From: Liolophura sinensis
Lineage: Eukaryota > Mollusca > Polyplacophora > Chitonida > Chitonidae
DNA length: 64,000 bases
Reading direction: 5' to 3'
Assembly: GCF_032854445.1 (NCBI RefSeq)
Contig: NC_088300.1
Location: 77,181,966 to 77,245,965, forward strand
The notes beneath the pieces are model-generated. The model searched no databases. It was given only the letters and a program-made list of their open reading frames with translations, and was not told the origin of the DNA. Position 1 is the stretch's first letter. Every line of letters starts with the position of its first letter. Shown here piece after piece: positions 25,783-36,800 of this stretch. The position numbers and the translations under genes were made by a program.

Positions 25783-25923
25783 AGAGGGGCTGAGGTGGTT
25801 ATCGTGTCGGCGCGGCGCAATGACCCAGGAGCCTTTCACCAATGCGGTCCCTGTGAGTTCGTCCAGCCTCATGATGACTGCCTGTCCGGATGTAGGCTAC
25901 GTGGGAAGGTCTGCCAGAAACCT
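25783..25923 (+). mobile_element. SINE family A, head part
   Basis: The tRNA-like head is well kept: GGCTGAGGTGGTTATCGTG (A box), GGCGCAATGACCCAGGAGCC, CCTGTGAGTTCGTCC (B box). The body stops near GGGAAGGTCTGCCAG and the tail is missing. Confidence 0.75.
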
Positions 25924-26149
25924 CTAACGCGAATAAGAAACATGTCCATATAAAATACATAAAAGCCCATCATTTTTTTCTCGTATGTCTCCGATCAGTC
26001 ATTCCCAAGATAGGACATCATCCTGGTTCCCTGGGATATAGCTCTTAGCGGCGTTCTGAGTGATGCGAGGCTCCAGAATCAGCGTGAAGATACGACCTAT
26101 ATGACGTTCGCATAAGACAATCGTGTTTTAATGTCACGTATGTCGTTTG

Positions 26150-26160
26150 TGACATCATAG
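26150..26160 (+). promoter_or_regulatory. CRE-like site upstream of the 26388 gene
   Basis: TGACATCATAG, one base from a full CRE, lies 228 bp upstream of the start codon. The paralogue at 30846-39839 has TGACGTCATAG 173 bp upstream of its own start. A shared promoter element is possible but unproven. Confidence 0.3.
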
Positions 26161-26387
26161 AAAAAGAACTGAAAACGTCGCGGCTACTGACGCTACGTTG
26201 ATCATGCTATTTTCCAACGTTCCTAGATTCAGCTGTTGTTAAGCGAATTTCATGTAATTTGCCACACTGACAACCAGTATTGCAGCATTGGTATAAGTTC
26301 TGATACTTTTCCCTGTGAACCGCAGGTATTTATGAAGTACAGCACTTGATAAGGCCAACAACGACAGCGTTTTTCTGAGGCGCCATT

Positions 26388-29300
26388 ATGGCTGGAAGAC
26401 AGAAGAAACAAACTGGCGGTTCCAGCGTGTCTAGGGAAACATTGCCAATGACACCAGATCGGGTGATCTATGAATGTGTGTCCACCATCAGCGACTTGAT
26501 TCAGCGACAACTAGAGCGATTTCCGTGTCCGACCAAGAGACGGACGTCTCCGAGAACCTCGACTGAGGAGGACAGCATGGTATCGGACATTCCGTGTGAG
26601 GTGAAATCCTCTATCAGATCGCTGTCAGAGGACATACGGGCATTGTTCCAGTCAGTTACGTCCTTAGTACAATGTCAAGACGATGTTCTCGATCAGGAAA
26701 CTCCTAACCGTGTCCAAAACACCACGAACTCGCCAGATACTTATGGTGAGACCACACTCTTAAAGCAAAGCTACATCAAACACTCTCAGGATTTCATTGT
26801 ATATAAGCAGTCAGAAAACTGTAAATCCAGTTTTTTTCATACTGAATTCGTAATGGAGGTGAGTACCATTTTTCAAAAGACTGGGTAATGCTATGTTATA
26901 GGTATTGGTGAAGTGCTGATGTGTATGTTACAGTGGATGATCTAAAACAACAGCTGGGGACACTACAAAGTCGGTTACGGGAGATGGAACAGTCTGCCGA
27001 GAAGAGTTCCCGTGAGGCGGGAAGGGGAAGGATGGGAAAGAAATGGAAAGGGAGTCCTGCAGGCAAGCGTCAAGGCAGTCGGTGTCAAGACAAGATCAAG
27101 GTAACGATTATCATATTCTAACACATATATATGCAGTCCCTATATGTACACGTATATATTAAGTGGAATGAATGGATTTAGCTCACAGTAATGGTATCCA
27201 AACATGCAGCTGGCGTCATTATTTGCACAAAGAGACCGGCCTCCCACGACGCCCAGGCTTTGTTTAGCTGTATAAAAGATCATCTTAAGTTAAATGATGA
27301 AAGTCTCCGCAAAGTGGAGAGGAATAAGTTAAGCCAAATTTATTGCCAAGTGATGGTGTAGCCGTCGTGTCACCCAAGTGTGATTTACCTCGAGTTAAAT
27401 GAGATAGTTATTCATGTATATATTAGGTTCTTTGGCCATCAAATGCTGCATCAGACACTTACGAGTGAATAAGCTGTGATTGCTGGCCCTATACCAGACC
27501 TGTACCTGTATGGTGTAATTAGCAAAATACTTCATCATCATACATGTACATTGGGCCTGTATGTCCATTTAGCTTACTCGCGGCTCTCTGTATAGCTCTT
27601 TCCAATATATATGACAGGGGCATCACTGGCCAAGATGGTGCAAGCATTGGCTCGCTGCGACAATAAGGCCCTTGACTGCTGAGGCCGGATTTAAGTCGTG
27701 AGGTTCGTCCCTCTGTCGAGGGATAGTGCTTTACTCCGGGCACTCCGGTTTCCTCCACCGAAAAGCCTGACCACTGTCATATAAGTGAAAAGTTGTTGAG
27801 CACGGGATTAAAACACCAAACAATCCATCAGTCAGTGCAATATAATTATGTTTGTCAAGGCAAGGCGCCGACAGTCGTGAATAAATATATATCGAAGATA
27901 ACCATAGAGAGAAGTAAAAACTGCATATGGTACACGTATACTGTATCAGTGAGACTAAATCAGACTTGTCAAAGTCATAGCTGGATAAATCATGTGTACA
28001 ATATTGACTGTTTACATTGTTTGCGTCAGCAGACAGATCTACTGAATCAGCAGGTAGAAACAGAGCTTGGGCAAAAAGTGAGCAGCATGTATAGGGCTGC
28101 CCAGGAGCTCGGAACAACTACTGGCAACATTGACTCGCTGAGCAGTTTGGGTAAAGTTCTGTGCGAACTGGACGGCCTCCTGACTTACATGGAAGGTGGT
28201 TATGCAAACTCAGAACAGTAAGTAATGCAAGCAAGGTGTTTGTCCAACGTGCATGGAATTTTACAACAATAACAATATGATATACACTTTGCACAGTAGC
28301 GCAAGTGAGTCAGAATACAAGAGCCATGTGCATGCGAGTGGTCATATTTACAACTCTACATAATGACTAATCTTGCTCAATGATGTCCATGTATTGGGAC
28401 CATCAGTCGCTTAGCTTTGTGTGAATTTGTATGAAAAAGGGGATCTGTCAGAGTGGGAAAGATATCGCAAGTCTGTGTAAAAAATTAAGCCCTCTGCGAC
28501 TTAAAAAAAACACCCCAATTTTTACCATTCTGCTATTCTTTCTTTTGACTTTCCCATATGGACATAATAAATCTTAAAACCTTGTAATCTGTGTGGATAG
28601 CATGTATGCCATATTGCATCAGATCTGAACAATGACGATACTTTGTGTTGCAGAGAAACTAAGGAGGTCGTGCTGAGTGAGAAAAGGGCTGAGCTAGGAC
28701 TGAACAACAGGCCGGATACCAGTGCTGAGAATAAAGGCAAGGAGCTGGTGACCAAGTCTAGCCTAGAGGCAAACGGCAATAGACGGGAAGAGTCTTCAAA
28801 TAGAGAGGCAGCACTAAGGGACAGATGTAACGACACACGCTCAGAGACAATGAAAGAAACGAAGGCGAAGCCCCACCACAGAGGGAAAATCAGCGATAAC
28901 AACACTGGCTCCCAAGCCACAGAAACACATCAAACATCCTTGGGCCAAGAGAAGGCAGGGTGCACCGCTGAAAGTCCCGGTAACCCCACACATACCGAAT
29001 TGGATTTGGGTGCAGGAAACTGGGACACGAATTTTGAGGCTGTGAATTTGGACTCCAAAAATCCCATTACCGCACCAACTGTTTCAACAACTTGCCAATC
29101 TAGTGCTCACTCTAGGATATCCAACAAAGATCTGACAGAAACTGCCTCTGTTAAAGATACAGTAGATTCCAACCAGGACTTGCCCCTCGGGAACAAATCT
29201 AAGAGTGACACGGAAACCAGTTTCGACCAAAAAATGAGACCCAAGGAAGAATCATCTGGTTGCGAAAATTCCCTCGCATTGAACCGTAGGTCGTCGGTGA

Positions 29301-29653
29301 CTGATCTTCAGGCGTACATGCATACGGCAAAACCTCTGGCACTGAGTCCCGCGCAACTCGACATGATGCCAGTCAGCACAACCTCCTGCCCCGACATCAG
29401 CTGGTCACCTACCGCAACAGTCAAGCAGTTGTCCAGCTGCGTGACGTCATCCCGTTTTGTTCAGTTTGAACAACCAAGGCATGTCAAAATGGCTACGGTT
29501 TTAGGCCTTGCTTGGGTTTACGTTGCCGTGATGGCAATATTCAATATGACAACCGACATAAGTTACGCCCCTTTCATGGCGTACGCTGAAACTGTTAATG
29601 GATACATAACGCATTCTTTCAATGCGTGGTATGACAGTGAGCTCTGGTTTTAG
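26388..29653 (+). CDS. Unrecognised C-terminally anchored membrane protein, short paralogue
   Basis: I do not recognise the family. Exons 26388-26745, 26934-27100, 28030-28217 and 28654-29653 (phases 1, 0, 2) give 570 aa. The start ATG has A at -3 and G at +4. Exon 1 holds an amphipathic helix at about 26-45 (VIYECVSTISDLIQRQLERF) and a second conserved block around residues 70-94 (IRSLSEDIRALF). Exons 2 and 3 look like coiled-coil or helical-bundle sequence (VDDLKQQLGTLQSRLREME; YRAAQELGTTTG). Exon 4 is mostly polar and disordered. The protein ends with one membrane segment (about 517-536) and a 34-residue tail ending ELWF. With no signal peptide, a tail-anchored or type II orientation is likely. 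The convergent gene at 30846-39839 is its paralogue. A poly(A) signal lies at 29756-29761. Confidence 0.8.
27640..27835 (+). mobile_element. SINE-like element, family C
   Basis: Lies in intron 2 of the 26388 gene. The body reads GTGCTTTACTCCGGGCACTC and CGGTTTCCTCCACCG. The tail CATATAAGTGAAAAGTTGTT then GGGATTAAAACACC resembles those of families A and B but is distinct. Related fragments lie at 4968-5040 and near 11516. Confidence 0.55.
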
Positions 29654-30845
29654 CCCCTTATTTCCGATATTATATGACCACTATCATTTCAGTAAACATA
29701 TCTGTTTGGACAGATAAATAATTTGTGAATCAGTATTAATATTAACACCGTGAATAATAAAAGCTCAATAATCCGACTTTCCGTTTAATTATTAAACTTT
29801 TTTTGTTGACAGAGTATACATTTCATACCAGGAAACGGGCGGAATTATTAAATCGTCCGCTCCACTTGTAGGGGGAAACCCAAAGAGAGCGAACAACCAA
29901 TTCACAATACACTCGAAATAATTAATTCGTTCTATGGATTGGTGGTGGTGTAGGTTTTACCTTCGCAAAGTGAGATCTCTTTGGCAAGACAGAGACCAGA
30001 ATCGAGTAAGCAAAAAACGCATTGTCTTCTTGCTTAGATTTTTCACGTTGAAATTTAAGAATGTTTCGGTTCTGTTATGTCACCCAAGTGAAATGTCGGC
30101 ATCAACAAGGTCACAACTTATCTGCCTGTTTAACAAGTGTGGCTATCAACCCTATCCTGTATGTTCACGAAGTCTTTCAGAAAGAAACAAATCCAATTAA
30201 CTTCACGAGACAGTACATTTACACATGTGCATGCAAGTGTATTCCACTGCCACATTCTCGCTGCAGCGCATCATGTTACCACCGGTGATTGACGCCGTGT
30301 CGCATCTTTTACGCATGGTTTTTAGTGATTTCCACATTGCACATTTCCACTAGAGCTTTAGGGTCTAGCATTGGAATTACATGTATATCAGTTGCTTCAC
30401 GTATTCTCTACCAAACAGAAAGTACCGGTAATAACAATGTGACCTCGGTGTTTTTGGCAGTTATATCAGCTTTATCACGTTAGAGTATGACGGTTTTATG
30501 TCCCTTCAGCTCAAATATTTAATGGAGTGTCTGTTATATGGGTAAATTAAGAGGGTCTCTTGCATCATCGAGGAAACCTTTGCTTACGAGAGGAATCACT
30601 GTTAAGAAGAAAAGCGACAAAATCCTTCCCGTCTTAAAATCAAAAATTCATATGGCGACTTTCAAGAAAGGGAAATGAATTAGGGTATATTATTTATTTA
30701 ATTATTTGATGAGTGTTTTACACTGCACTCAATAATATTTCAGTTTTATAGCGGGAGGAAACCCAGAGCTAATCAAAAAAGTACAAAATATGTCCAATAA
30801 ATGAACGAACAAGTAAATTTACAAGCAATTATGCCTGGACTTTTA
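29654..30845. other. Convergent intergenic region between the two paralogues
   Basis: About 1.2 kb between the stop codons of the two convergent genes. It contains the poly(A) signal AATAAA at 29756-29761 for the + strand gene and a SINE fragment at 30688-30765. I see no gene here. Confidence 0.5.
30688..30765 (-). mobile_element. SINE family A tail fragment, reverse
   Basis: TATTTATTTAATTATTTGAT, GTGTTTTACACTGCACTC, AATATTTCAGTTTTATAGCG, GGAGGAAACCCAGAG: the 3' tail of family A only. Confidence 0.6.
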
Positions 30846-30847
30846 TT
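30842..30847 (-). terminator. Poly(A) signal overlapping the stop codon of the long paralogue
   Basis: On the minus strand the gene ends TTC TAA TAAA, so the stop codon (30848-30846) lies within AATAAA. If used, the 3' UTR would be only some 10-30 nt. Confidence 0.4.
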
Positions 30848-33800
30848 AGAAACAGGCACCGTTGATATGTTTGTATTCAAGATTTTTGTATATGTCTTCG
30901 AAGAAAATTTCAGAACAATCCGAAAAGCTTAGATTTTTAGTATTAAGTGCTGATCCGAGAATAACGAATGCAGTAAAAAAGAAGCAGAAGTAGGTTAAGA
31001 TAGTGATAAGCAGCCGCCATCCCCCATCGGGTGTATCAGGCCCGGCCATCGTGCTGCTGTATGACCACTTTGTAAGCCTCCTAATTGGTGACATATTTAA
31101 TGAGGGGCAAGATCTGGATGAAGTAGGGAACACGGTCCAAGAAATGTTCTCCACAGATTTACAAGTGGGTGTTAGATACCGCGGGAGGCTGATCCCCGGA
31201 ACTGACATTTTTATGTGAGGGAAGAATTCCGAAGACCTATTCTGTATGTTCCTCTCCTCGCTGTTCTCTTTCGGACACTCAACAATCATTCCGCCATTTT
31301 GTTTTTCTGCTCTCGAACACTCTTGTTCAGACATAGAGTCAGAGGACGAGGATGAGTAAAATCGCCTGTCTGATGTGACAGACGCTTTACTTCCCTCAGA
31401 CGACGAAGTCCTGATGGACTTGTTTCTGGTAGACTTGTTGGAACTGGCGCGAGCTGAATTTCTCAGAGAGTCTGAGGCTGCTCTTGGAGGTGTATTCCCC
31501 TTCACCTGAGAAATGCCCTGATCTTCAGACAGAGATCCACTCGAAGACACGTGGCTTGATTCTGCATCGCTCGTCTGTAATGCTTGGTCCAGAATATCAC
31601 TGAGCGAATCATTTTGGTAATCTGCAGTTTCTTTGTTGTGAATCGATTGCCCACCTTCGTCCGAAAGGTAGATCTCGAGATCTGGATCTATGGAGATGGG
31701 TCTAATTTCAGAGGCGTCTTGGCTGTGTCGACTTTCACTGTTCAAATTTTGCGAGGTATACGATCCAAAAGACATTCCACTAGCTTCACCACAGCTAAAA
31801 CTGTAACATTCTCCCTGGGTCGCGACACTGGCGTCACTAGGAGCAGTACTCACCTCCCTGTCAAGTATGCTCCATGAACTCGTCGAATTGGCAGTGCTCA
31901 TGTGGCTCAAAGCACTATCTGACCCGATGCTTTGACGCGCTGAACACCTTCCACTCTCCATCACTCTGGCACGTAAGTCATCACTATTATGGCTGCTGTT
32001 GTGTCTTTCAGAAGCGTATATCTCTTGATTCTCGGCAGTGCTTTTGTCTCTACGAGTCTTGCCCGTTGAACTTTGTTGACTTACTGCACTACTTACATTG
32101 CCATCAACACTCAGTGGCTGAGCGCTTTGTGGAATAGACCCATAGTTATCAGGCCTGTCACGACTGTATCCATCAATACTGTAATCGTTATATACCCGTT
32201 CGGCGTCAACGCCATCATCACTTTTGGTATTTACCACTTGTTTGCTGCGCCTTACCCCTATGCTTCTTTGACTGGTTGCACTGGTCAGCTCCTCTACACT
32301 AGCGTTTGACGGAATGCTTTGCCACACCATGTTCGGATCACTGTCGATAAGCCCACGGTTTTGATTATCCTTGTAGCAACTGCCCCTTCTCTCAGGACCA
32401 ATTTTGTGGTCACTGTTTCTGTTAAGACTTGTCCTTGACCTTTCGTGGTTCCCATCGCCTTTCAGACTTAAAAACGTGTCTGACGCCATGTCGTGCGCCA
32501 TTGAGTTTTCACCAGTTTTAATATACCCTGGAGTGTCATGGCTATAACCAGTGTGCCCGTTGCTGTCAGCGGTAGACCTCTCTCTTGTTCTTCCGTGTTT
32601 GGAACTTCGCCTGCTGGCATCACGAGTCCTAGTCATAGACGTATCGGACGGATTACGGTCTCTCATCGAGCTATTGTCATTTCTAATAAATCCTTTGGTA
32701 TCATCATTGTTCCCAGTGCGCAATCGTGGAGATACGTGGCTCTTGTCAGTATACACAGATCCTTTTTCACTACCACGCCCTTTCCTTGAACTGCTTGTAC
32801 TTGCAACACTGCTCTTTCGACAAAGAGCACTGTTTGACGGTATGCTCAGTTTCGCAGAGCCTGTTTTGTAACTCAGACTTCCTGTAGAATCCTCACTGTT
32901 GTCAGAATTTATGTCACCATCACGTCCATCCATCGAAATACCCTCAACAAGTCGCCTTTCTGAAGAAAAACAGTGTTCTGCCAAGCTACGCCTGAGGTCC
33001 TCTTTTGCTCCCATGCTATATTCATCATTGCCGGACTTATTCAATTCCTGGAAGAAGCCACGAATGCCACCATTGCCTTTCACACTTGTGTCTAGCCTAT
33101 GCGTATTCCTAGAGCCACCCCCACTGGCGGTGGCGGCACTTGCTGATGGCAAGTCATTCACTCGCAACCCATGGACAAGTTCTTCCGTACTAGACACAGT
33201 GTACGTATGCATAGATTCCTCATCACGGTCATTTGTTGTCCAGCTAATACTCTTACCACACTTAGGACAGCTGCTTTGCTGGCTGGTTGCACTGGACCTT
33301 TGGCTTTGTTCACTTTGGGACGGTACACTTTGGTACATGTATGATGACTTGTTACTGCCAACATTAGACGCCACATGCTCGTCCCTGTCAAGTCTACTCC
33401 ATGAACTTGTAAGACTTTTCTGGTTAACAAAGTTTCTGCTACTCTCAGTATTCAGTTCAAACCTTCGATCCACACTGGAACGATCCTGGTCCTGTATGGC
33501 AAACCGACCATCAACGCTTCGGTTTAAGATGTCTCTGACATTTCCATAGGATGATTGCCGGTTGCAGGGTATTTGTTGATCTAAATCCACATTTCCTGAA
33601 GTGACTTGGTCACACACAGGACACACATCAGCAAGGGTGCTCTTCCGGCTAGATCTGACTGAACTACACTGACTGACACCTCGAGCATTTGGCCAGACCT
33701 GTGCCTTATCATCCTCTGCATTTTGAAAACGATCGTTTTCTGGTGATCCTGCATGCGATTCGTCTACGCCATTTTCAGCCAATATCTTTGTTAAGATGAG

Positions 33801-36800
33801 ATTGTTGAATTTTGCCAATGAAGCGTCCTGCATTTCATCAATACTGCCACTGTTAAACGCTCGTTCATATGCTTCGCCGTTTCGGCTGGTACTCTTGTCC
33901 AACCTTCGTTTACCTCCGGAAGTGACCAGGCCAGTATCATTAGCAGACTGTCCGTCCGGTTCAGTAAGACCAATTTCACGTAACAGACGATCTGGTTTGA
34001 TTTGTCTGTTATGGATGCGGTTTTCTGATTTTGCCTGTGAAAAGGCTTCTTTGCTCTTTGCAGCTGATATCTGATTTCCGTCTATCATTTCAGCCAAGTG
34101 CCTTACAGTTCTGTCATAAGGACTGATAATTTTGGAACCTGGACTTTCGTGGGTAGAAGTAAGGCCACCATTAGTCTTGGCAAGTCCGTTACGTGATATA
34201 CCGTCACTATGTTTGCTTTCTTTACTAACGTTAGAGACTACACAGTACGATGCAGAATTCTCAGTGTTATTATTTGATTTAACGCCCTCCTCGTCGCTGC
34301 TCGAACTGATGCTCCTTGCTGCGGCACTACCGCTGTCAACACAATGGCTCACAGTCATACCTTCCTCGCATCCGCCAACGGGCCTCCTCTGGCTGACTGG
34401 TGTGTTACTGAGCACCGTGGCGCTACTGGGGGGGTTATACTGCCTTGCCGAGTTGCTGGTTATCGCTTCGTCAAATAGACGTTTTTCATCATCCTCCCAA
34501 CTCTGAAAGCTGTCACCTTGACTAATCCACTTTTCGCCAGCTTCTGAGGAATTCACTTTTTTCACTACATTGTCTTTCAGTTGCAAGACAGCGCTCTCGT
34601 ACAGATCTCTTATGCTGAGATTTTCTTGTGTTTCTTGGGAGAGTTGATCCTCGTCATTGTGGTTAGCCTTCTTACCTGCTGGTGTACTTCCAGATTTCCT
34701 CTCAACAATTCCGCTGGCTGTTTGATCGTTCACACTGTCAAATGAATAACTCGGTCTCTGTGATTCCCGACGATCAGGGTCAGATATGTCAGAGCTCTCT
34801 TCTGAAGCCTGCAAGCCTTGCTGGTGTAAGATACAAGTGATTTCCGCATTTGTAGCTTGCATATTTTCATTACTGCATGCTGCAGAAAGTATTTTATTTG
34901 AAATCATTTCATTCAGTTGCCTGATGGTATTTTCAAACAAACTGCCATTACTTGAACTGCTGTGTCGGGGGCTTAGACCGTTATCACTCCGAGCAGAAAT
35001 GGTGTGTTTCGCTGCTTCTCTGGGCGAACTCCTGTGACTGACTTGACTAGATTTATTGACCTCACTGATTTCACTCGATGACTTGTAGTACTGCCTGTCC
35101 GAAAAAGCGGATTTCACCACATCCATTAGATCGCTGAACTGGGCTTCTAGCTCCACTGGTTGATGATTGTCATCACTTTTTCCCGGTGCAACACCATTAT
35201 CTGTCACTGTAACCAGTATGTCCTGAACACTGTTTGCAGCTGATATTATTTTGCCGGCGATCATTTCGTTCAGCTGCCTAATGGTACTTTCAAACAGACT
35301 GCCATTGCTGGAACTTCTGCGCCTGTGTCGCGGACTACGATCAATATAACCATGAGCAGAACTGGCGTCCCTTTCTGCTACATTGTCTGAACTCATGTAG
35401 CTGATTTGTCTAGGTTTACTGGCCTTCTCTCCGATGCTGCTATTGGGCTGATAATAAGGATTGTTCGAATAAATGGGTTCTTCTTGACGTACTACTTCCT
35501 TAAAATTATGGAGCTGGGCTTCTTGCCCTGTAGATTGCTTGTCCTCGTCAGATTTTGTTGTCGAGGATTTTCGTTCAGCAATTAATTCGTTAATTTGCCT
35601 CACAGTACTGTCACAAAAATCTGAAACCCACTGATTCAGCGATTCTTCATCTCCGCTACATCCAGTACTCTGTCGAGTCCAAAAGCTTCCAGCCAGTTTT
35701 AAACTGATGTTACTGGTTTGTCTTTCTGAATTCTCTGACCTATTGCTCAAGTTATTTGGGCTACAGCTCCTTTGTCCTGTTACAGCACAATCTATACTGT
35801 CAGTGGGAAGTTGCAACTCGGAGACTTGGTCCCTGCCATCTGTAGCGCTAAGAAACATCTGTGTTGCTAAGTTGGTATTCTCTTGATTTGTCGCATGCGT
35901 TTTCGTCGATTCTGAAGGCAATCGCGCTTTTGACAAATGCTCAGCTTGATCAGGGTCAGTGGTTACATCAGATGCTGTTATACGAGATATGTGATCACTG
36001 TCTTTATTTTCTGGGGCAAAATCGAAGTGACTGTATAGATCGATAAGGTCCCTTGAGAGAGTCTTATCTAAATGCTCCCAAGATTCGATATCCAACATAC
36101 TCTCTGTATTACTACTCCCAGATTTGTCAGCGGGCACATCCAAACTGGTAGAACTTTCGAGCCAGAAATATTTACCGGAATATGACGTAGATCGTAAGCT
36201 GGGTTGGGGGTTTCGGTCCGTCGTTTGACGATCAAGTGATCCAGAAGTTTCCAGGTGTGTACAACTCGGTTTATCCCGATGTGCTGACGACATTCTTTTG
36301 TCATCTGCTCTACCATGATGTCTGTCATCTTGCTCTTTCTCTTCGACAATACCCGAGTCACACTTTATACGGCTGACAGAATTTTTGCCTTCGTCCATTT
36401 GAGGCTTACGAGTAAAACTGTGGGAATCCAAACATGCATGCCCAAGATGAAAAGGCTGTTCTTTCTGCCTTAACTTCTCCAGAGGAAGGTTTTCATTTTT
36501 TTGGTGCTTGTTGTAGACCTCGCTGGAAAACTGGTTTTTATCTGTATCGGTGGAGCAGAGAGTTCCTTTTCCACTATCTGTAAATGTTAGGCTGGATTTA
36601 GGATCGAAATTTTTATCTAGCGCAATATTATAAGATTTCTCCAAGTTTGTCTCACTCAGGCGTTCCCGGGAACTGTTATTTTGCATCTCCGTATCCATTT
36701 TATCCTGGCTCTTGCTTCTCTCTCGTCTTCCGCTCTCCACAGAGACCGACTCGAACACAGCATTCTGTTCCCACTCCGATCCTTTGTCCTGTCTCGGCGC

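Larger units (their letters stand above)
22357..26387. other. PPP1R15 3' UTR and intergenic region
   Basis: The 3' UTR of PPP1R15 probably runs to AATAAA at 23284-23289 or 23363-23368. Beyond that, to 26387, I recognise only SINE copies (24125-24280, 24300-24600, 25783-25923), a poly-C tract, a short TC run near 25050 and unsupported short ORFs. The last 300 bp must contain the promoter of the gene starting at 26388. Confidence 0.5.
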
